Below, in pieces: positions 39,485-45,558 of a DNA stretch of 45,558 nt (the first letter of the stretch is position 1; each line of letters opens with the position of its first letter). The notes beneath the pieces are model-generated. The model was not told the origin of the DNA. It saw nothing but the letters and a program-made list of their open reading frames with translations, and did no database searches. Source of the stretch: Spirogloea muscicola (taxonomy: Eukaryota; Streptophyta; Zygnematophyceae; Spirogloeales; Spirogloeaceae); assembly GCA_009602725.1 (NCBI GenBank), contig WELB01000119.1:326771-372328 (forward strand), in the 5' to 3' direction. The position numbers and the translations under genes were made by a program.

Positions 39485-39923
39485 TGATCCTGCAGTCGGG
39501 AAGGGGCGGCCCCTGGATAGGGTGGCACGTGAAGCACTACAAGTAAGGCTGAGAGCAACTCGGGTCAACCGGTCAACATCGGTGAAGCCCGCCAGAGAGA
39601 GGCGGCAGCGCTGCTGCCGCCAGCTGCCGCAGCTTGCCGACGCAGCCCTGCTACTGTCTGCTGCTGCAGCCGTCGCCGCATCCCGTCGTCGCGGATCTTC
39701 ATCGGCTCTCTGTGAGTAAGACTGTGACAATTCCCTTGAGGACAGTCGCTGCCCCGTACCTGAGGGGTGAGCTGCTGCCTGCTAGCAGCGCCTCCGGGCA
39801 AGACTTCCGCTGTGTATGACACGTGGTGCTTTCACTGTGCTGGGGGTTTGTCTCTAAACCCAGCGACCGAAACCAATAAGGACATAATGACTCCTGACTG
39901 TGCTCCTAAGGGTCAGGTCATCA
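39485..39923 (+). repeat. Family E LTR, 5' side missing
   Basis: Promoter block GGATAGGGTGGCACGTGAAG and a TATA-like CACTACAAGTAAGG (39509-39550), CTGCTGCCGCC-rich stretch, GTGAGT at 39713-39718, AAGACTTCCGCTGTG near 39800, terminal stem CCTGAC/GTCAGG at 39893-39917, end GTCATCA. It is joined to a C-LTR piece. No PBS follows. Confidence 0.65.
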
Positions 39924-39924
39924 C

Positions 39925-40012
39925 CCCGCCCGTCCTAAAATCCCCCTCGCCAGGATCTGCCCGTTCAAGGGAGGATCTTTGGCCTGCCGCAAGGCGGGCC
40001 ATGAGGCAACCC
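39925..40012 (+). repeat. Family C LTR fragment
   Basis: CCCGCCCGTCCTAAAATCCC to GGGCCATGAGGCAACCC matches the second hundred bases of C LTRs (compare 40125-40205). A complete C LTR starts immediately after it, so part of a C LTR is repeated in tandem. Confidence 0.82.
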
Positions 40013-40532
40013 TGTAATGGACCAGCCGTTTGATTAAGCCACATGGCTCTGTTGGCATTACATGACCAGCCATTTGGGATAAGTGGCCCTCCAGGTGGCG
40101 GGCTGGCTTGCCGGTCAAGTGGTCCTAAAATACCCTCGCCAAGATCCACCCGTTCAAGGAAGCATCTTTGGCCTGCCACAAGGCGGGCCATGGGAAGACC
40201 CGCTCACACCCTGGAAGGGGGAGTGGCATCGGGAAGCACGAGGAACTTGGGGCTGAGGCCCGAGAGGAGTTCGAACCGGGGAAGCCCAGGAGCAGCCTTG
40301 CCGCTGCTCGCCGCCGCAGCCGCAGCCACACTCTGCTGCGGGCCTGCTGCGCTGGCCTGCGCCCAGGAGGTGGAGTCGCCGCCGGACGGCGGCGCCACAG
40401 GGGGCCTGTCTTCCGCTGCGCCGATGCGCTAGTGCTGTGCCAGTGTAGTGGGTCGGTCCCTCAACCCCCTTACAGCCGAACTCAATAAGGACTCCTCACC
40501 CTAACTGCGTGTGTAAGGCGAGGTTCTCTACA
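40013..40532 (+). repeat. Family C 5' LTR of C element 3
   Basis: A 520-bp LTR, TGTAATGGACCAGCCG to GGTTCTCTACA, followed by a PBS. Promoter block near 40205-40235, hairpin near 40377-40394, terminal stem near 40495-40523. Confidence 0.91.
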
Positions 40533-40535
40533 ACT

Positions 40536-40546
40536 TGGTATCAGAG
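40536..40546 (+). other. Primer-binding site of C element 3
   Basis: TGGTATCAGAG three bases after the LTR end, followed at 40552-40602 by the leader stem CTTGCATCCATC/GATGATGCAAG. Confidence 0.93.
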
Positions 40547-41037
40547 GCGGTCTTGCATCCATCGCGCTTGTGACGTATTGTGCTCGCCGCTGATGATGCA
40601 AGGATCGCCCTGATGTGCTGGCCTGACCTTTTCTGTGGAAAATGAAGTGCTTGCCAAACGTTGGTCCGTGAGGCGGCTCAACGGAAGCGCCGGGTGCAGA
40701 GTCATCTTTGCGCAGTAAGCCAGCAACGACCAACGCCACTTAGACCGACTGATCCTTGAGGATCAATTGCTGCGTTCGCTTCTCTTGAGGTGTGGTTTGA
40801 GCTTGTGTGGCTGCAGCCTTTGTGTAGTAAGGTCAATCTCGTGGCCAGCATTGACTGTGTGCATCGGTCTTGGTCACATCTGTGGGTGTCTGCCTGCCTG
40901 CTTTTGGAGGTGTAAGGTTGCGCGCTGCCCCGCTTGCTCGCTCGCTGCTGCAGCAGTCTTGCGATGTCCTTTATTGCTGTATAGATGGTGTGATATGCTG
41001 CCTGTTGAACCTGATCTCTCAGTGTTCCTCAGGCAGC

Positions 41038-42250
41038 ATGGAGTCGCACACATCTAGTGGGCCTCCTAGCCCTCCTTGGGAGGAAGAGCGGTCGGCTGCT
41101 GAGGTAGCGGCTGCTGCGGAGCCAGCTGCTGCGGCAGAGCTGCTGCGGGGCAAGCCCTTGAGGGGCACGCCGAGCTGGGAGCCGAAGGCCACAAGGGCTT
41201 GTCGGCTAGGGAGGTGCAGCGCATGGCCCTCCTCACGCAGGATTTGTCAGCAGCCCAGACTACCACGGACTCAGCTCACCACCGGCCTCTTTGCGAGGAT
41301 CTGCGCGGAGCAACGCGCCCTACTCGTCCGGCAGCGCCTCCAAGAGCGGCATATGCAAGAGGTGGATGCCTCGTTGCACTTGATGCGCAAGAGCAGTGGC
41401 CACCCTGAGCATGGACTTGCCAGGGCCCATGCACCCAAACAATTCTCCGGTCAGGATGATTGGGGAGGGTTGCAGTCATGGCTCGACGAGATGGTCGAAT
41501 GGTTTGTGTGTTCGAATACGGACTTGGGGACACGCGTGCGCCTCGCTGCGACCTACGTCGCTGGGGAGCCACAGGAGTAGTGGAATACCCTGAAGCAGGG
41601 CAAGACGCCCGAAGAGTACAACAACTGGGAATTCTTCTCCGAGCAGCTCACGTCGGCCTAGGGCGACCCACATGCGGAGCTGCGTGCCCGCGATGAGCTG
41701 GACGCCCTCCGCACGGGCGAGGGAAGCGAGGGCTTTGAGGCCTATGTGCGGCGCCTCCGGCTGCTACTATCCAAGCTACGCAGCAAGTCCATGAAGCCGA
41801 TTGACCACTGCCAGCGATTCAAGGCTGGACTGCCCACTCGCATGCGCAATTGGGTCGCGGTGGATTCCGCGACGTCGCAACCTGTCACGGACTTCACCAA
41901 GATGGTGTAGCACGCCCTCAAGGTGCTCAGCACGCCGGACAGTGCCCGGTCTGCTCAAGCGTCCCCTGCTGGAGGCAGGCGGATCTGCTGATGCAGAGCG
42001 AGGCAAGAAGCGGTGCAAGGCAAAGCTCGAAGGCTCGTCCTCAAGGTGGCTTCTCCAAGCTGCGAGTGGAAGTTGGTGGCTGCTTCAAGTGCGGTGACAA
42101 GAGCCACCAGCTCAGGGATTGCCCGGCAGCAGGTCCGTCTTCCTCGAGGCCACGTCCAGAGCGCCCTCTGGGCCGGGACAAGGGCAAATGTGAGTGCCTG
42201 GACCTTGCCTCTGCGGGCCACCTCATTCAGCCATATGCACTTGCGCTGTT
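41038..42250 (+). pseudogene. gag: C element 3 gag
   Basis: The start is chosen at ATGGAGTCGCAC (41038), preceded by about 490 bp of leader. First frame to a TAG at 41578: acidic, Ala-rich N-terminus (EEERSAAEVAAAAEPAAAA), MRKSSGHPEHG, FSGQDDWGGLQSWLDEMVEWF and RVRLAATYVAGEPQE. The capsid continues in shifted frames (PHAELRARDELDALR, FEAYVRRLRLLLSKL, QRFKAGLPTRM) with stops at 41659 and 41908. From 41990 the frame carries the CCHC knuckle CFKCGDKSHQLRDC (about 42085-42125) and RPRPERPLGRDKGK. Gag would package element RNA; with at least four breaks this copy is dead. Confidence 0.83.
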
Positions 42251-42544
42251 GACGTGCTGGCATTGCTTGCCCGTCAACCAACATACCGGCTGTGCGCTCC
42301 ATTTCTGCCTTGTTGCCAGGTTTGGAGGCCGGAGGGCCTCTATTTGTGTGGGTTGCCCATAGTGACTTGCAAGTGGCTGCAGATGTCTATCCGAGCTGGC
42401 CTGCGTGCCATCGGCCTGTGGAATCTTTTTTCTTCATTGTGCCACAAGCGCGGCGTGATTGATCGAGCTCCGCTGGGGATGACGCTGTTGCGCTTGCACG
42501 AGGCGGGACACAGGCTCCTTAGGCGTAGTGTCGATGCCACTCGG
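42251..42544 (+). pseudogene. Gag-protease linker of C element 3
   Basis: Frames such as 42194-42628 contain words matching the minus-strand linker at 34420-34620 (LTCWHC, TYRLCAPF, CGLP.VTCKWL). It ends at GTCGATGCCACTCGG, the point where 34350 continues straight to TTACCCGACAG and this copy has an insertion. Confidence 0.7.
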
Positions 42545-42815
42545 CTTAGGGCCCTCTTTCTTCTCGTCGAACCTCGACGAAGGGCTTGCCCTCGACGAAG
42601 GCAGAGCCAGTGGAGAGACCTTGAATAATTGCAGAAGGATTGAAAGAAGGCTTAAATGAAATACGAATTGAAGGATCCAATTATTTTTTCAGTCTCTGCT
42701 ATTGATGACTGCTTAACCCGCTACAATAAAATATAAAAACTATGCTTGGGTGGGTCATAGAAATAAAATTTTGATTAATATGAATGATGTAATATCTTGT
42801 AAATCTTTATTAGTA
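42545..42815. other. About 270-bp insertion, mostly AT-rich
   Basis: Relative to the C element at 34330-34360, extra DNA lies between GTCGATGCCACTCGG and CCTTACCCGACAG. The first 80 bp are GC-rich with CTCGACGAAGG repeats; the last about 190 bp (42627-42815) are very AT-rich (words AATTATTTTTTCAG, ATAAAATATAAAAAC), unlike anything else in the window. There is no LTR end and no obvious target duplication. Organelle-derived filler is one possibility. Confidence 0.7.
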
Positions 42816-44735
42816 CCTTACCCGACAGCGGTCAGGGTTTATGTCGCTCGCACCCCATTCCTTGGTAGCAGTGTCCGTGGGGAACACACGATGCTCTCTG
42901 AGGGGCTAGTTGCTGAGGCACCGGCCAGGACACTTATGGACTCAGGGGGCTCCGTGTCCTTCGTCAATAGGAATTTGGTGTGTTCCACTGGCTTGCATTT
43001 GCAAGCAGATGGGTCTGCCTAGAGTGACATTGCCCGAAGGCCACCCTACCGATGTGTTGGGCCTATGCAAGGTTCCCATTCTTCATTCGCATCCAGCAAT
43101 GCAAAGCCGAGGTGCCTTGTTTTGCCATTGCGTGGACTGTCGCCTTTGATGTGATATTGAGAGTTGACTGGCTTTGTGCCATATCGGCAGAACTTGATTT
43201 TGCACGCCAGACTTGCACGGTACAACGTGGCGCACGGCGCTTTGTCCTATGCAAGCAGCTTCCCTGTGCACCGCCGCTCGCGGCAGGGGCTTCTATGTTG
43301 CTGTCCGCCATGCAGATGAAGCGATCGATTCACAAGAACACTGTGCAGACGGCATTTCTTGTGATGGTGGCGTTGAATGACGAGGCTAAGCCTGACTTGT
43401 GTGTGAATGCTGCGGATTCCCATGACGCCATTCTTGATAAGCTGCTGGGAGAGTTTGCGGATGTGTTTCCCGACTCTCTTCCGGACGGTCTACCTCCTCG
43501 CCGAGGTGTGGCCATACAATTCCATTGAAGCCAGGCGCTCACCCGCCTTACCGTCCCATGTACTGGCTAAGCCCACTCGAATTTCGAGTAATGCAAACCC
43601 AGGTCGAGGACCTGCTGGCGAAGGGCTACATTGAGCTCTCTCAGTCGCCATGCGGAGCACCCATACTCTGTCGAAAGAAGCCACTCTACGGATGTGCATT
43701 GATCATCGGGCTTTGAAAAAGCTAACTATCAAGAACCGATACCCATTGCCTCGGACAGATGGTTTCTTCGAGTGGCTTGCAGAAGATACATGTGTTTAGC
43801 TCCCTGGACCTGGCGAGTGGGTATCACCAGATTCGAATCATGCCTGTGGACGTTCCAAAGTCGGCGTTCCGTACGCGGCTTGGACATCTTTGATTCAAGG
43901 TGCTGAGCTTTGGCCTGACCAGTGCACCGGCTACGTTCCAGGCGGTGATGTCGAGGGTCTTTGGCCCCCTGCTCTACGAGTTTATGCTGGGTCACTTGGA
44001 CGACATACTTGGTATTCGACATACTGGTGTTCAGCAAAACGCCTGAGGATTGCGTGAGGCACCTGCGCCGAGTGCTGCAGTTGCTGCGTGAAAACCAATT
44101 GTATGCCAAGAGGTCCAAGTCGGCAATTAATCAGCCAGAGCTGACATACCTCGGGCATGTCGTGGGCAAAGACGGTATACGTGCCGACCCAAAGAAGACT
44201 TCGGTCGTACGGGGCTGGCCTATGCCCCGGAATTGACTACATTGCGCTCCTTTCTGGATTATTTGCAGTACTTCGGTAAGTTCCAACGAGGCTATGGGTA
44301 CTTGCACTTCGTCTTACGAAGCTGACTCGTAAGGACGTTCCTTGGATTGGCCGTCCGAATGCTAGAGGGCATTTGAGGGCATACAGCAGGCGCTGACATC
44401 TCCGCCTGTGCTGGCCTTTCCTAGAGAAGGCGTGCCATATGAGCTCTTCTGCGATGCCTCATTGACTGGCATTGGTGCCGTGCTCTTGGGTGGTCACCGT
44501 TAGCGTTTGAGAGTCGCCTGCTGATCCCTGCAGAGCGAGATTACACTATGGGCGAGCAGGAATTGCTGGCTGTGGTACACGCTTAACGTGTCTGGCGTTG
44601 CTACCTGGAAGGTGTGGAAGATACGGTTGTCACGGATCATTGCCCGTTGACCTATTTCCGTACGCAGCAGCATTTGACTAGGCGTCAACCTCGATGGGCT
44701 GAGTGCATAGTACAATTCAGTTTCCAATGGGTTAC
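42816..44735 (+). pseudogene. pol: C element 3 protease, RT and RNase H
   Basis: Protease: LMDSGGSVSFVNRNLVC near 42935 (intact DSG), stop at 43019, then AFDVILRVDWLCAIS near 43145. RT: DKLLGEFADVFPDSLPDGLPP (43435), [35 protein letters not shown] (43795), FGLTSAPATFQ, an altered catalytic box where YLDD reads HLDD and is followed by a small duplication of DILVFSK-like sequence near 44000-44035, then [19 protein letters not shown]. RNase H ([25 protein letters not shown]) is broken by shifts. It stops in the linker at QFSFQWV, where a gag piece is joined. Confidence 0.85.
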
Positions 44736-44838
44736 GCTCGGAAGGTGCTCAGCACGCCGGACACTGGGCGTGGCAAGCGTCCCCTGCTGGTGGCAGGCAG
44801 ATCTGCAGAGCAGAGCGGGGCAGGAGAAGGTTTAATCC
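44736..44838 (+). pseudogene. gag: Gag fragment (pre-knuckle linker)
   Basis: RKVLSTPDTGRGKRPLLVAG and RSAEQSGAGEG match the capsid-knuckle linker of the C gags (41920-42000 and the junction 35760/34985). It is joined without overlap to pol on the left and to an LTR end on the right, so it is part of a rearranged copy. Confidence 0.78.
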
Positions 44839-44908
44839 TAAGGAGGACTCAACCCCCTACAGACGAACTCAATAAGGACTCCTCTCTCTAACTGCGTGTG
44901 TAGGGCGG
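44839..44908 (+). repeat. Family C LTR 3'-end fragment
   Basis: ACTCAACCCCCTACAGACG to GCGTGTGTAGGGCGG is the end of a C LTR, lacking its last about 12 bases. The next LTR starts directly. Confidence 0.83.
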
Positions 44909-45141
44909 TGTAATGAACCAGCCGTTTGGTTAAGCCACATGGCTCTGTTTGCATTACATGACCGGCTATTTGGGACAAGTGGGCCCGCCAGGTGGCGGGC
45001 TGGCTTGTCGGGCAAGAGGCCCGCCCAGAGACGGGTCCAGCCCGTCCAGAAATACTCCTCGCCAGGATCCGCCCGTTCAAGGGAGGATCTTTGGCCCGCC
45101 GTCTGGCAGGCCATGGGGCGACCCGCTCACACCCCTGGAGG
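44909..45141 (+). repeat. Family C LTR 5' part
   Basis: TGTAATGAACCAGCCG to CACACCCCTGGAGG, nearly identical to 33315-33547 (about one difference in 233 bp). It breaks off in the promoter block. Confidence 0.9.
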
Positions 45142-45558
45142 TCAAGCGGCTGCTGATATTAAAAAATCGGCTATACACTGCCAGCCAGATGCATACAGGT
45201 GTTCATGACGGAGCCGTAGGCTAGGCAGACAGGGCGCCCTCAATACCCCCGAGTCAGCAGTAGGAAGTCAGATGAGCTGAGGGGAGGAAGAGCAACCCCG
45301 CTGCGCAAACCAGAGGCTGCTGCAAGGGCGCGACCAGCCCGGCGATGCAAAGCAATCGCCTGGGACCGCTGTAGGGACATAGACAAGCGCATACGGTAGC
45401 AGGACACAAGACCCAAAGGCACCGAGCCACCGGGAAGGGCTGCACCCCGTTCCCGGCGCCGCTGGTCAGCTTGAGAGGCCAGCAGCGAAAGTAACGAGGA
45501 CCACCGACCCCCGTAACACCCATGGATGTCCATGGCCAGGGGGTAAAAGGTATCACCC
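45142..45558. other. Unrecognised sequence with divergent repeat copy 2
   Basis: No pol, gag or LTR words. 45312-45393 resembles 15638-15719. A minus frame (45533-45240, 97 aa) has no motif I recognise. Confidence 0.5.

Noticed and set aside
42627-42815. Naming the AT-rich insertion as a specific plastid gene
   Set aside because: Some frames look protein-like (AWVGHRNKILINMNDV), but no gene could be recognised with confidence.

Overview
The window is eukaryotic repeat DNA: a nested graveyard of chromodomain-bearing Ty3/Gypsy LTR retrotransposons with almost no other sequence. Evidence includes LTRs with TG...CA ends and TATA boxes, primer-binding sites TGGTATCAGAG (3' end of initiator tRNA-Met), polypurine tracts of the type AAGTGGGGAGGTA, CCHC Gag knuckles, DTGAS proteases, YLDD reverse transcriptases, RNase H, HHCC/DD35E integrases and C-terminal chromodomains. 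The DNA is GC-rich and most pol copies carry frameshifts. The host cannot be named from this sequence. A GC-rich, transposon-laden genome with a DNMT3-like remnant beside Gypsy pol would fit an alga or other protist, but that is inference.

Five related LTR families are recognisable. Family A (about 870-980 bp) has ten complete or broken copies. Family B (about 740 bp) has four, family C (about 520-550 bp) ten pieces, and D and E one each. They share a promoter block, a CTG-rich transcribed leader, a GC hairpin in the transcribed part and a hairpin just before the 3' end.

Layout: 1-2147 is a chimeric pol (RT of one Gypsy lineage joined to integrase/chromodomain of the A lineage) ending in a cut B LTR. 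2148-10573 holds two defective A elements on the minus strand. 10574-12836 is a mosaic of A and C pieces. 12837-14929 and 15412-16698 have no recognisable gene. 16699-18013 is an unknown reading frame split by a solo A LTR with a perfect 5-bp target duplication. 18014-22240 is an LTR-end-like piece, a decayed DNMT3-like cytosine methyltransferase, and A-type pol, itself split by a second solo LTR. 22241-26066 is a third A element that starts next to an ambiguous base. 26067-29111 carries C-LTR, gag and B-element pieces. 29112-37878 is a minus-strand C element that contains a plus-strand C fragment with the best-preserved RT-RNase H-integrase-chromodomain frame, plus a solo A LTR later scrambled by a roughly 0.8-kb inversion. 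37879-40012 holds perfect palindromes and B', D, E and C LTR pieces. 40013-45141 is a decayed C element with an AT-rich insertion. The rest is unrecognised.

The points most worth a second look are the DNMT3-like domain next to Gypsy pol, the covarying RNA hairpins shared by otherwise different LTR families, and the inversion that can be reversed on paper to recover both a target-site duplication and a continuous gag.
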